The notes below the pieces were generated by a model. The model had not been told where the DNA came from and ran no database searches. It saw only the letters and a list, made by a program, of their open reading frames with translations. From DASVUS01 sp036388675 (lineage in GTDB: Bacteria > Armatimonadota > Abditibacteriia > Abditibacteriales > Abditibacteriaceae): a stretch of DNA of 64,000 nt. Both the position numbers and the translations under genes were made by a program. Of the stretch, positions 51,191-60,241 are shown one piece after another. The DNA lies in NCBI GenBank assembly GCA_036388675.1, contig DASVRI010000022.1:1-64000 (forward strand), read 5' to 3'. Numbering within the stretch: position 1 is the stretch's first letter; every line of letters begins with the position of its first letter.

Positions 51191-54100
51191 TTACGGCTTA
51201 CGCAGAACGGTGACTTTGTCGCCGGGTTGAAGAACACCGTCTGCCAACTCCAGCGTCAGCGTATTGCTCGCTGCGCTGTAGTCGCCATCCAGCACTTCAA
51301 CGATGTGGTTATTGACCAGCACCACAAAGCTCGAAGCGGTGGGTGCCGGGTTGAGAGGCTTGTCAAAGCGAATCTCAACCGAGTTCTCGTCGGGCCGTGC
51401 TATCACAGAGGAGGCACTGGCCGCGTTATACCTGACTGAACTATCGGCTTTACCCGATTCCACAACCTTGATGGTTATTGTGGCAACGTTGCTGCTTGCC
51501 TTGCCATCGCTGGCGCGGAATACGAACTTGTCGGTGCCTACGAAACCACGATTCGGCGTGTAGATGACGTTTGGCCCGTTGCCGCTCAACTTACCATGTG
51601 CTGGATCATGACCAATCTGATAGATCAGCGCATCGCCATCCGCATCCGTTGCTTTTAATGCAATTTCGAGCGGAGTGTCCTTGTAAGTTGTCAGTGAGTC
51701 GTCGGTAGCCACGGGTGCATGGTTGCTGGCTGTGTCACCCTGATCTGCTCCGTTAGCATCTCGCACCGCACCCGTCGGTGGCCCAGTTGGCGGTCCAGGT
51801 GGCGTCGGAGTCACAGGTGGTGCCGTTGTTCCCACCTGAGCACCTGCAATCGGCTCGTAGTCCTCCGTTACATTGAGGCTACCTTGATCCAGAAGCGCAT
51901 CCGTCCGGGCGACATAGCTCCGTGTCGGCTGGTCGGTGGTCAACCGAGTGAAGCCGCGACTGTTAATGTCAACTCGCACAACGTCGAAATCGCTGTCGGG
52001 ATTGAAGTTTTTAGGAGCGTTCCCAGGGAAAGGAGCAAAGAAGTCGGAGTCGCTACAGAAGACAACACTTTGTCCATTCGGCGAGAACGTGGGTCGCCGA
52101 TCATCTCCCGATACGGAGAGGTCAACCAGATAGTCATCGTTAGGCCCAGCATCATCGTTGGGATTCACATCGACGGCACCATAGTCTCCGGTAAAACCTA
52201 GCACCTGAACCACTTCGCGCGGTGTATCAACGATACGGATCGGACGATTCGCGGGATTGTTCTCAACCGCTAAGTTTTGCAGGTAGATGTCGTAGTCTTC
52301 GCCCGTGTCGTAAGTTGTTTCTACTGGTTGCTGGAGAGGAGCACCAGTTCCAAACAACTGCCGAGTGCGAAAGATTGTCACAGTTCGTGGTTCGATGTTG
52401 TTGGCATCGTTGCGGTTAGACGCATAGGCGAGTTGGCCATTAGGCCGTGCAACTTGCGTCTCGGCAATTGTTGGGCCAACAGTCGGTTCTATATCGTCGC
52501 CCGGATTGAGTGTGAGCCGCACCAGATTGGCTTGTGTCAGAAGCGGCGTAGTGGAAGGAGTAGTCGGCAGCGTAGTCGGTACTGTCAGCATGTAGATGTC
52601 GTTGTCCTTCACTGAAGTATCGTTAGCTGACAGGGGACGGTTGGAATGGAACACAATTCTCGTCCCATCCGGCGTCCATGCTGGACGGCGCTCGGAACTG
52701 ACTGTGGTTCCATTATCTCCCAACAACAAGAACTGGTCGGGTGGCGTACCATTGTTCTTGCGGGACGCGCTCATAATGTAAAGCTGATCGTTACCGTTCG
52801 CATCACGTTTCACAAAAACAATGCGGGTTCCATCGGGACTGATTGCGGGTTCACGATCGTCCACTGGCGGTATGCCATTGGCTTCATCATCGGTAAGCCG
52901 TGTGATAGTGCCATTGGTGTCGCGGACAAAAATCTCCTGTTCCGGGGCGCTACGAGTACCATATTCGCCGAACTGATCGACGAATGCCAACTGTTCTCCT
53001 GTGACGTTGGCCAAGTCAACTACAAAAGCGACCCGTCCAGTTTTCAGGCTGATATAGGGATTTTGCAAATCACGGACTTCGGAAGGAATGAGTACCGTCG
53101 AGCCACCGTTTGGCCCCATCTGGTTGATAGTCGGAAAGAGGCCAGTGTTGCCGGTGATCACAAACTGTGTGTGGACAATATTGCCATTGGGCAACGTCTG
53201 TATTGGAATCGGAGTCGCCGTCGGAATCGGCGTTGGCGTGGCAAAGGGATCTGGTGTCGCCGTGGGAACCGGCGTCGGTCCAGGGTACCCTGTAGCCGCA
53301 CCCGCCAAAGTCAGCGAAACAGCGACATTGAGGCGTCCGCCATTGGTGGTGCTGGCAGGATCGTTGGGATCTTGTCTGTCGCCGGTCTTGAGCTTTCCTT
53401 TCAACTGCGGCAACTTGTCAGCGCCGTTCAAAATGAAATTTCTAACCTGCTGAACTGTGAAATTCCTGTTGGTATATTCGCCAAAGCCGAAAATCATAGC
53501 GGCTGCGCCGGCAACGTGTGGAGCGGCCATCGAAGTGCCGCTTAAGAGCTTGTAGCCCTTGTTGCTGGGAACTTGAACCAGAACTGCTCCACCGGGAACA
53601 GGTGTCGCTCCGGGAGTCGCGCTCGGAGTGGGTGTCGCGCCCGGAGCAGGTCTCACTTTAATGAACTCGTAGGGGTAGGTGCTGATAATATCGACCCCGG
53701 GAGCGGCTAGATCGACAGACCCGGTTCCATAGTTGGAGAACCTGGAGAGCCTGTCATCCCTGTCAGTCGCAGCAACCGAAATAGATCCCGGCGAACTATA
53801 TCCTGATGGAAAATGGGGGGTGACGTTGTTGTCATCGCCAACTCCATCGAAACCGCCGTTGCCGGCAGCAATAGCGCTCAGAATGCCGGCTCCGGCTGCC
53901 GTGTCCAGTGCCGTCTTTTCCAATGGGTCAAACGGAGTACCGGACGGCAACTCTGCGCCGTAGCTATGATTGGCAACGCGGATGTTAACACCGCTTGCCT
54001 TCATGTCGAGCATGTAGTTCATGGCTTCGACGATACCCTCGGTGGTGCCGCCCTCTTCGCCGAGTACTCGCAATGCCATGAGCTTGACGCGCCAGTTCAA

Positions 54101-54901
54101 ACCGGCGATGCCTCGCTTGTTATTGCCCACCGCGCCGATTACGCCGGCAACGTGTGTGCCGTGCCCGTCAATATCCCTGGGATCGGAATCGCCGTCTGTG
54201 GTGTCGATGCCATAGTAATCGTCAACGTAGCCGTTGCCGTCATCGTCGGCACCGTTGCCGGGAACCTCACTGGGGTTCCTCCACATGTTCTGCGCCAGAT
54301 CCTCGTGCTGGTAGTTGATACCGGTGTCGATAACAGCCACGACAACGTTGGCATTACCCTGACCCTGAGGGTCAACGCCCCATGCAACAGGAGCTTGAAT
54401 CTTTTTCATGTCCCATTGCGCCTTGTACTCTCTGTCATTAGGCGTTTTGCCCTTGGGAGGCTTTGGCGCTTTTGGCGTTTTTGCCTGGGCTGTTGCATTA
54501 GCACCGAAGCGGAATACGCTCGCGCTATTGGTTGCGGAGTGGCCCTGACTGCCGTTTGCCAGCTTGTAATAACGGTAGTTGGGCTGCACCGAAACAACAG
54601 CCGACTGCCCCTGATAGGTCTTGATCGCCTGAGCGATGCTGACATCAGGCGGCAGCTTGACCTTCTGCGTGCGGAAGCGGTGCAGCGTCTTAATAACCTT
54701 GCCTTTGGAAAGGCTGTTGACGCGTGCCGCCTGGTTGCCGGCCAGTGCGCTCTGCTTGAATGTTACAAGAAGTTCTCCCGGTACATACGGAGTCGCAGCG
54801 GCCTGCTTCGCGCCGGTATTGGGTGCCGCTGTCGCAGACGAGGCGAAAACGCCCGCCGAGATTCCGAACAGCATCCCGGCAAAGAGCGTGTTGCGTGTCA
54901 T
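51191..54901 (-). CDS. Secreted subtilisin-like protease 2 with beta-propeller and Ig-like tail (1236 aa)
   Basis: AGGAGG 10 bp before ATG 54901. Signal peptide (FAGMLFGISAGVFASSATAA), propeptide YVPGELLVTFK, S8 domain with Asp192 (VIDTGINY), His247 (DGHGTHVAGV) and Ser in LSGTSMAAPHVAGA. A Pro/Thr repeat (TPVPTATPDPFATPTPIP) follows, then TolB/PD40-type propeller strands (EPAISPDGTRIVFVK, PAWTPDGTRIVFHSN, PTFSPNGQSVVFCSD), a cadherin-like domain (NHAPVATDDSLTTYKDTP) and a final Ig-like module. It probably acts outside the cell on polymers or proteins. Only one GAGTACTC (54062) lies in 3.7 kb, in the protease domain. Confidence 0.93.
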   Translation of the reverse strand: MTRNTLFAGMLFGISAGVFASSATAAPNTGAKQAAATPYVPGELLVTFKQSALAGNQAARVNSLSKGKVIKTLHRFRTQKVKLPPDVSIAQAIKTYQGQSAVVSVQPNYRYYKLANGSQGHSATNSASVFRFGANATAQAKTPKAPKPPKGKTPNDREYKAQWDMKKIQAPVAWGVDPQGQGNANVVVAVIDTGINYQHEDLAQNMWRNPSEVPGNGADDDGNGYVDDYYGIDTTDGDSDPRDIDGHGTHVAGVIGAVGNNKRGIAGLNWRVKLMALRVLGEEGGTTEGIVEAMNYMLDMKASGVNIRVANHSYGAELPSGTPFDPLEKTALDTAAGAGILSAIAAGNGGFDGVGDDNNVTPHFPSGYSSPGSISVAATDRDDRLSRFSNYGTGSVDLAAPGVDIISTYPYEFIKVRPAPGATPTPSATPGATPVPGGAVLVQVPSNKGYKLLSGTSMAAPHVAGAAAMIFGFGEYTNRNFTVQQVRNFILNGADKLPQLKGKLKTGDRQDPNDPASTTNGGRLNVAVSLTLAGAATGYPGPTPVPTATPDPFATPTPIPTATPIPIQTLPNGNIVHTQFVITGNTGLFPTINQMGPNGGSTVLIPSEVRDLQNPYISLKTGRVAFVVDLANVTGEQLAFVDQFGEYGTRSAPEQEIFVRDTNGTITRLTDDEANGIPPVDDREPAISPDGTRIVFVKRDANGNDQLYIMSASRKNNGTPPDQFLLLGDNGTTVSSERRPAWTPDGTRIVFHSNRPLSANDTSVKDNDIYMLTVPTTLPTTPSTTPLLTQANLVRLTLNPGDDIEPTVGPTIAETQVARPNGQLAYASNRNDANNIEPRTVTIFRTRQLFGTGAPLQQPVETTYDTGEDYDIYLQNLAVENNPANRPIRIVDTPREVVQVLGFTGDYGAVDVNPNDDAGPNDDYLVDLSVSGDDRRPTFSPNGQSVVFCSDSDFFAPFPGNAPKNFNPDSDFDVVRVDINSRGFTRLTTDQPTRSYVARTDALLDQGSLNVTEDYEPIAGAQVGTTAPPVTPTPPGPPTGPPTGAVRDANGADQGDTASNHAPVATDDSLTTYKDTPLEIALKATDADGDALIYQIGHDPAHGKLSGNGPNVIYTPNRGFVGTDKFVFRASDGKASSNVATITIKVVESGKADSSVRYNAASASSVIARPDENSVEIRFDKPLNPAPTASSFVVLVNNHIVEVLDGDYSAASNTLTLELADGVLQPGDKVTVLRKP

Positions 54902-55504
54902 CAAGGTATAACCTCCTAAATTAACGTTGCGTTGGAACATGGTGTTCATACAAAAAAACCTCGTGCGGAGTGCGACAGTGCGCCTCCAAATAATCATCTC
55001 CCCGAGTCGGTCCGAGGGCGCCTATATCGTAACATAGGACTTTGCAAAATGTCAAGCAATTTTTGTCAATATACGTCGAGCCAGTACTCGCCTGCTTCAC
55101 GGCACGTCTGTGCTCTCTCGATGTGCTCTCACGCGCCCGGATGTGAAGTCCACACGCGAACTCCAAGGGCATGATTAACAGAACTTCGACACAGTTACGG
55201 TACGGTCCGGGTTGCAGTTCTTTGCCACATAACGTCCATATGGCCAAGAAGTTGCAAAATTTATGAAAGCATGTCCTTTATTCTTCCCCGGCAGGACATC
55301 TGTTAAACGCCGCAACGGTGGGCACACGGCGCACCGCAAGCGTTGCTCTGAACAACCTCAGGGACATAAACCCTCACACTTTCAATAACTTGGCCTTTTT
55401 GTGCGTTACGACCACATCCGTGCTACGTGCGTGCGACACATTCTGCGAGTACTCGTAGCGCGGCAAAACACGGTGTCGGGCTGAAACTATAGACACGGCA
55501 GAAC
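54902..55504. other. Intergenic region upstream of subtilase 2
   Basis: About 600 bp. The right part lies downstream of purA, the left part holds the subtilase promoter (55026-55055). One GAGTACTC at 55447 and a one-base variant CAGTACTC at 55082. No gene or named RNA is recognised. Confidence 0.6.
55026..55055 (-). promoter_or_regulatory. Sigma-70-like promoter of subtilase 2
   Basis: On the minus strand TTGACA (55055-55050) and TACGAT (55031-55026) are 18 bp apart, about 125 bp upstream of the start codon. Another TTGACA lies just upstream in an AT-rich stretch. Confidence 0.6.
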
Positions 55505-56827
55505 TTAAGAAGTTGTCACCGGTTGCGAAGAGAATTCATAATGCAGCAGCGCCTGGTCGCGCGCCACGAATGATTCGCGCGACGGGCCCACCGAAATGAG
55601 CGTGATAGGCAGCTCGGTCACCTCTTCAAGGCGCTGGATGTAGGCTTGGGCGTTGGGCGGCAGGTCGCTGAACTGGCGTGCGCCCACAGTGGGCTGGCGC
55701 CATCCCGGCCAAGCTTCATAGACCGGTTCGCACTGTTCCAGCACGCGCAGCGAGGCCGGAAAATTCTCCAGCGGCTCGCCGCGATAGGTGTATCCGGTGC
55801 AAAGCTGGATTTCTTCGAATTCGTCCAGCACGTCCAGTTTGGTGAGAATGAGGCTTGACAGCCCGTTGACGCGGGCGGCGTGACGCACGAGCATCGCATC
55901 GAACCAGCCGCACAGTCGCTTGCGTCCGGTTGTTGCACCGAACTCATGGCCGATCTGGCGGCACTTTTCTTCGATTGTCGGCTCCATCAGGGTGGGGAAG
56001 GGGCCTTCTCCGACGCGGGTTGTGTAGGCTTTGGCAATGCCGGCGACGTGATTGATGCTGGTGGGCCCGACGCCGGTTCCGGTGCAGGCGCCGCCGGCGA
56101 TCGTGTTGGAGCTGGTGACATAAGGATAGGTGCCGAAATCGATGTCGAGTCCGGTGCCCTGCGCGCCTTCGAAGAGGATGTTCTGCTTCTGGCGCAGTGC
56201 CGATTGCAGCAACACGCTGCAATCGGTGATATAAGGACGCAGCCGCTCGGCGTATTTCAGATAAAGTTCGAGCACTTCTTCGGGATGAGGCCGCTGCTCT
56301 TCGGTCAGGTGACGCAGACCATGCGTTTTGTCTTCCCAGTTGGCGGCGATTTTCTCGGCCAGCACATCTTCTTCGAACAAGTCGCACACGCGCACGCCGA
56401 TGCGCATCATCTTATCGACGTAGGTAGGGCCGATGCCGCGCTGTGTCGTACCAATTTTGCGCGCCGGGTTGGCCGCTTCGCGCGCCGCGTCGAGCAAGCG
56501 ATGATAGGGCAGGGTGATGTGCGCGCGGTCGCTGACATAGAGCATGCCTTCGAGTTCCATGCCGTGTGAGGCGAGCATATCCATTTCTTCGAAGAGAGTC
56601 GGCAAATCGAGCACAACACCGTTGCCGATGACACAAGTCTTGCGCCGCACGATGCCGCTGGGGATCAGGTGCAGAATATACTCGATGCCGTCGGCCACGA
56701 TTGTATGACCGGCGTTGGCACCACCCTGAAAACGCGCCACCACATCAGCGCTCTCGCTCAACAAGTCGACGATGCGGCCTTTTCCCTCATCGCCCCACTG
56801 CGCGCCGACAACTACTAACGAACCCAT
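55505..56827 (-). CDS. purA: Adenylosuccinate synthase (440 aa)
   Basis: It joins aspartate to IMP with GTP, the first step from IMP to AMP. Conserved: VVVGAQWGDEGKGRIVDLL (P-loop and catalytic Asp), GGANAGHT, GTTQRGIGPTY, FEGAQGTGLDIDFGTYP, TRVGEGPFPT and TTGRKRLCGWFD. ATG 56827 has AGGAG 5-6 bp upstream. Length is typical. It has no GAGTACTC. Confidence 0.97.
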   Translation of the reverse strand: MGSLVVVGAQWGDEGKGRIVDLLSESADVVARFQGGANAGHTIVADGIEYILHLIPSGIVRRKTCVIGNGVVLDLPTLFEEMDMLASHGMELEGMLYVSDRAHITLPYHRLLDAAREAANPARKIGTTQRGIGPTYVDKMMRIGVRVCDLFEEDVLAEKIAANWEDKTHGLRHLTEEQRPHPEEVLELYLKYAERLRPYITDCSVLLQSALRQKQNILFEGAQGTGLDIDFGTYPYVTSSNTIAGGACTGTGVGPTSINHVAGIAKAYTTRVGEGPFPTLMEPTIEEKCRQIGHEFGATTGRKRLCGWFDAMLVRHAARVNGLSSLILTKLDVLDEFEEIQLCTGYTYRGEPLENFPASLRVLEQCEPVYEAWPGWRQPTVGARQFSDLPPNAQAYIQRLEEVTELPITLISVGPSRESFVARDQALLHYEFSSQPVTTS

Positions 56828-57245
56828 GTTTTCTCCTAACCGCAAACGGCGAAGCCATCTTATTTTATGAACTAAGGCACCGTCACGTCAACGGAGAACG
56901 CTGCATAATACCCTGCCCGCGCGACTTTACCTAATCCAGGTTGCCACCTACAGTAGTCCGCCCGTGAACAAGCGGGCTGAGGGCAAAAAGCCCCCTAAAC
57001 GGGGCTATGAGTGCCGACAGAGGCCGCTTCAGCGGTCTTTTCCACACTCAGCCCGCTGCTTCAGCGGCAGGCAACCTCATAGGGGCAACGTGGATTAACT
57101 GTGGATTAACTAACGAACGAGTACTCATTACGCCTATGTTATAATGGCCTCCCGTAGCACATTGCGAACAGCCGCGACACCAGCGCTGTCGCCAGCCGGT
57201 GCGAGCGGCGCGCAGGGTAGTTTAAGGCACTTCCGGGAGGCTATC
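56828..57245. other. Intergenic region between divergent purA and the SPFH gene
   Basis: About 420 bp containing the R2-like element (56931-57099), one GAGTACTC (57119) and TATGTTATAATGG at 57135-57147, whose TATAAT-like core could serve as a -10 box for the rightward gene. Confidence 0.5.
56931..57099. repeat. Inverted-repeat element related to family R2
   Basis: The ends CTAATCCAGGTTGCCACCT and AGGGGCAACGTGGATTAA are near complements, and the inner TTGCCACCT also occurs at the left end of the element at 33134. The interior shares AAGCCC, ACGGGGCT, and GGCCGCTTCAGCGGTCTTTTCC with it. Total about 170 bp, shorter than the other copy. Confidence 0.65.
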
Positions 57246-58223
57246 ATGCCAGTCGATGCCGGGCTTAAGTTTTTCGTTTTCGTTGTCGTGTGCGCTATTG
57301 CCGGCGCGGTTGGCCTGGGTGCCATGTCCGCGAGTCCGTTCGTCGGCATTTCAATCTGGGTTTTTGGGTTTCTAGCGGCGTGGCTCATTTCTTCGGCCAT
57401 TCGCATGGTAGCGCAATGGCAGCGCGCCGTTGTGCTCAATCTGGGCAAGTTCGCGGGCGTGCGCGGCCCCGGCTTGTTCTTCATCACGCCCCTAATTCAG
57501 AACGTGTCCAGTGTCATCGACCTGCGCACGATTTCCAGCACCTTCAAAGCGGAACAGACGATCACTGCCGACACGGTGCCAGTCGATGTCGATGCGGTTT
57601 TGTTCTGGCGCGTGGTGGACCCGGAAAGAGCTGTGCTTGAAGTGGCGGCTTACGACCAATCGGTCGGCTGGGCGGCGCAGACAGCGCTGCGCGACGTGAT
57701 TGGCCGCTCGACTCTGGCCGACATCTTGTCGGGCCGCGAGAAAATCGATGCTGTGTTGAAAACCATCATCGACCAGCGCACCGAGCCGTGGGGCGTGCGC
57801 GTCGAGTCGGTTGAAATTCGCGACGTGGTCATTCCCAGCGCTTTGCAGGATGCCATGAGCCGTCAGGCGCAGGCCGAGCGCGAGCGCCAGGCGCGAATTA
57901 TTCTTGGCGAAAGCGAAACACAGATCGCCGCCAAGTTCATGCAGGCCGCACAGCTTTATGAACAAAGCCCGACTGCGTTGCACCTGCGCGCCATGAACAT
58001 GCTTTACGAGGGCATGAAAGATAAAGGCTCGCTCATCATAGTGCCGTCGTCGGCTTTGGAGACGATGAACCTCGGCGTTATGAACTTTGCCTCCATGAAA
58101 GCGCAGGCTGATGCCAATACCGGAATCAACGCGATCACTCCGGCTCCGTCGTTTACGCCACCCGCATCTCCCGCCCTGGATAGCGCCGCGCCCGCGCCCA
58201 CATTCCCCGGAATGGATATTTAG
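57246..58223 (+). CDS. SPFH/Band 7 membrane protein, stomatin-like (325 aa)
   Basis: GGGAGG 5 bp before ATG 57246. Two N-terminal hydrophobic segments (about 7-28 and 35-55) precede a stomatin-type SPFH domain: WQRAVVLNLGKFAGVRGPGLFFITPLI, ADTVPVDVDAVLFWRVVDPERA, QTALRDVIGRSTLADILSGRE and WGVRVESVEIRDVVIP. A coiled-coil-like helix (AMSRQAQAERERQARI) follows and the tail is Pro/Ala-rich. Such proteins organise membrane microdomains and often pair with NfeD, which is not present here. Confidence 0.93.
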   Translation: MPVDAGLKFFVFVVVCAIAGAVGLGAMSASPFVGISIWVFGFLAAWLISSAIRMVAQWQRAVVLNLGKFAGVRGPGLFFITPLIQNVSSVIDLRTISSTFKAEQTITADTVPVDVDAVLFWRVVDPERAVLEVAAYDQSVGWAAQTALRDVIGRSTLADILSGREKIDAVLKTIIDQRTEPWGVRVESVEIRDVVIPSALQDAMSRQAQAERERQARIILGESETQIAAKFMQAAQLYEQSPTALHLRAMNMLYEGMKDKGSLIIVPSSALETMNLGVMNFASMKAQADANTGINAITPAPSFTPPASPALDSAAPAPTFPGMDI

Positions 58224-58241
58224 CTCGCATTGAACCCTGAG

Positions 58242-58988
58242 ATGGATGCTTTAATTCTTGCCGGTGGCCCCGCACCGCCGGAACTCTGTGCTACGAGCGG
58301 CTGCACCGAGCGTGCCATGATTCCTCTTGAGGGTCAATTGATGGTCGCACGAGTACTCGATGCACTGCGCGCCACAAAGAGTATGCAACAAATCGCTGTT
58401 GTCGGCGGCACTGAGACACTTCAATCCCTGAGCGGTGTTGTTGCAGTTGAGGCCGGCGGGCGCATGGTCGATAACCTTCAGCGCGGTCTCGCGGCGACAT
58501 CTTCCGAGTCAGTGTTGGTTTGCACCTGCGACATTCCTCTGGTGACGGCTGCGACCTTCGATGAATTCCTGAGACTGGCCACGGCGCGCCATCTGGAATT
58601 GGCTTATCCCATTGTGCGCCGCGCCACCAGCGAAGCCGCGTTCCCCGGCGGGCAACGCACCTATGCGCGTCTGAGCGACGGCGAGTTTACAGGTGGAAAT
58701 GCCGTGGTTGTGCCACGCCGCATCATTGGGCCGGTGCTTGAGCTGATTGATGCCGCTTACAACGCGCGCAAGAACCCGATGGCACTGGCGAAAATTCTGG
58801 GCCCGGCCTTTGTGATGAAGTTTCTCAGCAAGCGCTTATCAATTGCTGAAGTCGAACTCAAAGCCAGCCGAGTACTCAGTTGTCGCGCCGGTGCCGTCGA
58901 GATGCAGGACGCCGCCATTGCCTTTGATGTCGATAAGCCCGCCGACCTGGATGTGACACGTCGCGTTCTCTCCGCTCGCGGTGGTTAG
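58242..58988 (+). CDS. MobA-like NTP transferase domain protein (248 aa)
   Basis: The nucleotidyltransferase start MDALILAGG, then RAMIPLEGQLMVARVLDALR and the metal-binding Asp in VCTCDIPLVTAATFDEFL identify a GT-A-fold nucleotidyltransferase. The GxRxxK-type loop is altered (GGPAPPELCATSGC). The substrate is unknown. It begins 18 bp after the SPFH gene. TTG 58230 is an alternative start. GAGTACTC at 58351 (ARVLDA) and 58870 (SRVLSC). Confidence 0.85.
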   Translation: MDALILAGGPAPPELCATSGCTERAMIPLEGQLMVARVLDALRATKSMQQIAVVGGTETLQSLSGVVAVEAGGRMVDNLQRGLAATSSESVLVCTCDIPLVTAATFDEFLRLATARHLELAYPIVRRATSEAAFPGGQRTYARLSDGEFTGGNAVVVPRRIIGPVLELIDAAYNARKNPMALAKILGPAFVMKFLSKRLSIAEVELKASRVLSCRAGAVEMQDAAIAFDVDKPADLDVTRRVLSARGG

Positions 58989-59105
58989 AGACTCCTTGCG
59001 ACGGCAGCGTACAAACAATGATGTGGCAAGCGCCGGAATAGCGGCAAGCGCCAGGGTGCGGCATCAGCCGGTGCTGCGTGGTATAACAAATGCGGGGAGA
59101 AATGA

Positions 59106-59513
59106 ATGAAAGAAATCATTGCCACACCGGATGCGCCACCGGCCCTGGGAGCCTACGCTCAGGCCGTGAAGGTGAATAACACCGTGTATGTTTCGGGGCA
59201 GTTGCCGCTCGATCCGCGCAGCGGACAGATTATCGGCGGCTCGCTATCCACGCAGGCAGAGCGCGTCTTGCTCAATATCCAGGCGATCTTGACCGAAGCC
59301 GAAGCCAGTCTCGATGACGTTGTAAAAGTGACAATCTATCTTCAGAACATGGACTACTTCGACGAAGTGAATCGAACCTATGCCATGTTCTTCAAGAACC
59401 TGCCGCCGGCGCGGGTCACGGTTGAAGTGTCGCGTTTGCCTAAAGACGCTGCCGTGGAAATGGATGCCATTGCGGTGATTTCCGGCGGCTACAGCGACCC
59501 CGAAATCTTCTGA
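59106..59513 (+). CDS. ridA: RidA-family enamine/imine deaminase (135 aa)
   Basis: The RidA (YjgF) pattern is complete: APPALGAYAQAVKVNNTVYVSGQLPLDP, VLLNIQAILTEAEASLDDVVKVTIYL, and PARVTVEVSRLPKDAAVEMDAIA, which includes the conserved Arg and Glu of the active site. It hydrolyses reactive enamines formed by PLP enzymes. It ends at a terminator built of two GAGTACTC copies. Confidence 0.95.
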   Translation: MKEIIATPDAPPALGAYAQAVKVNNTVYVSGQLPLDPRSGQIIGGSLSTQAERVLLNIQAILTEAEASLDDVVKVTIYLQNMDYFDEVNRTYAMFFKNLPPARVTVEVSRLPKDAAVEMDAIAVISGGYSDPEIF

Positions 59514-59514
59514 C

Positions 59515-59551
59515 AAGAAGAGCGAGTACTCAACGAGTACTCGCTCTTCTT
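59515..59551 (+). terminator. Terminator hairpin made from two GAGTACTC copies
   Basis: AAGAAGAGCGAGTACTC (59515-59531) and its exact complement (59535-59551) form a 17-bp stem with a 3-nt loop, directly after the ridA stop; TCTGTTCTT follows. The convergent gene's stop lies 22 bp beyond. Each arm contains one whole palindrome. Confidence 0.85.
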
Positions 59552-59573
59552 TCTGTTCTTCAGGTCGCGTTTT

Positions 59574-59969
59574 TCAATCCGGCTGCACCATGCTGCCGAC
59601 CAGGATGTAACGAAAGTCGCGTGCTTGCGCGCTATACACCGCGCCGATGATGCCGTAAACATCAGCGGCCACGTGCCACACCAACAGCAGCGGCAAGGCG
59701 GCCAGCAGCCCGAGGCCAAACGTCACCAGCCCCAACGTAAGCGCCACGGCGATGAGCACCCAGAAGCCGACAATCGTCAGCAGTTGAAACCAGAACGCCT
59801 GCTTCGCCTGGTAGGCGGCAAAAGGCGCGATGTCTTTGTTGACCAGCCACAAAATCAATGGCACGACAATGCCGACGTGTGGCAGCAACACGGCGAGATG
59901 CGCGCCTGCCGCCATCAGGCATTCGCCCTGTGAAGGGCCAGGTTGAACCGACGTGCCGGGGTTTTGCAT
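59574..59969 (-). CDS. DUF4870 (Tic20-like) membrane protein (131 aa)
   Basis: AAGAACGC-type soluble N terminus, then AGAHLAVLLPHVGIVVPLILWLV, APFAAYQAKQAFWFQLLTIV and two further helices to AALPLLLVWHVAADVYGIIGA match DUF4870. ATG 59969 is close to the conserved start; the open frame to 60071 is low-complexity. Function unknown. It converges on ridA. Confidence 0.85.
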   Translation of the reverse strand: MQNPGTSVQPGPSQGECLMAAGAHLAVLLPHVGIVVPLILWLVNKDIAPFAAYQAKQAFWFQLLTIVGFWVLIAVALTLGLVTFGLGLLAALPLLLVWHVAADVYGIIGAVYSAQARDFRYILVGSMVQPD

Positions 59970-60048
59970 GGTTGTCTCATGACGCTTTCCGTCACGGCCC
60001 GTTGCGCTGTTTCTCGTTGCGCTATCTTGCGTTACGCTACAGAGCCGA

Positions 60049-60161
60049 GGATGGCAGGCTACCAACCGCAAGCGCGCTGTCTCATCTCAAGTGGCCCGCG
60101 CAATGAATTCAAGCCCGCGCCCGCTCTGGCGGTTAGTGAGGTGAAGCGCGGATGTCGCTTC
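60049..60161. repeat. Inverted-repeat element, family R3, copy 2
   Basis: GGATGGCAGGCTACCAACCG and CAAGCG on the left, AAGCCCGCGCCCGCTCTGGC then GGTTAGTGAGGTGAAGCGC on the right, match the order and much of the sequence at 37788-37914. It occupies the gap between the DUF4870 and thrB genes. Confidence 0.6.
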
Positions 60162-60241
60162 TTTTCGTGCTCCCTTGCGCCTTGCCTGACCTGTGCTCCG
60201 CAAACCTGTATCGCTCTTGCTGTATTCTAGCGTGGCACATC

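Noticed and set aside
53813..54919. 368-aa open frame on the plus strand
   Set aside because: It is antisense to the protease domain of subtilase 2, whose catalytic triad is complete.
55061..55504. Riboswitch or RNA gene upstream of subtilase 2
   Set aside because: No known conserved core could be recognised, and the region is downstream of purA on the same strand.
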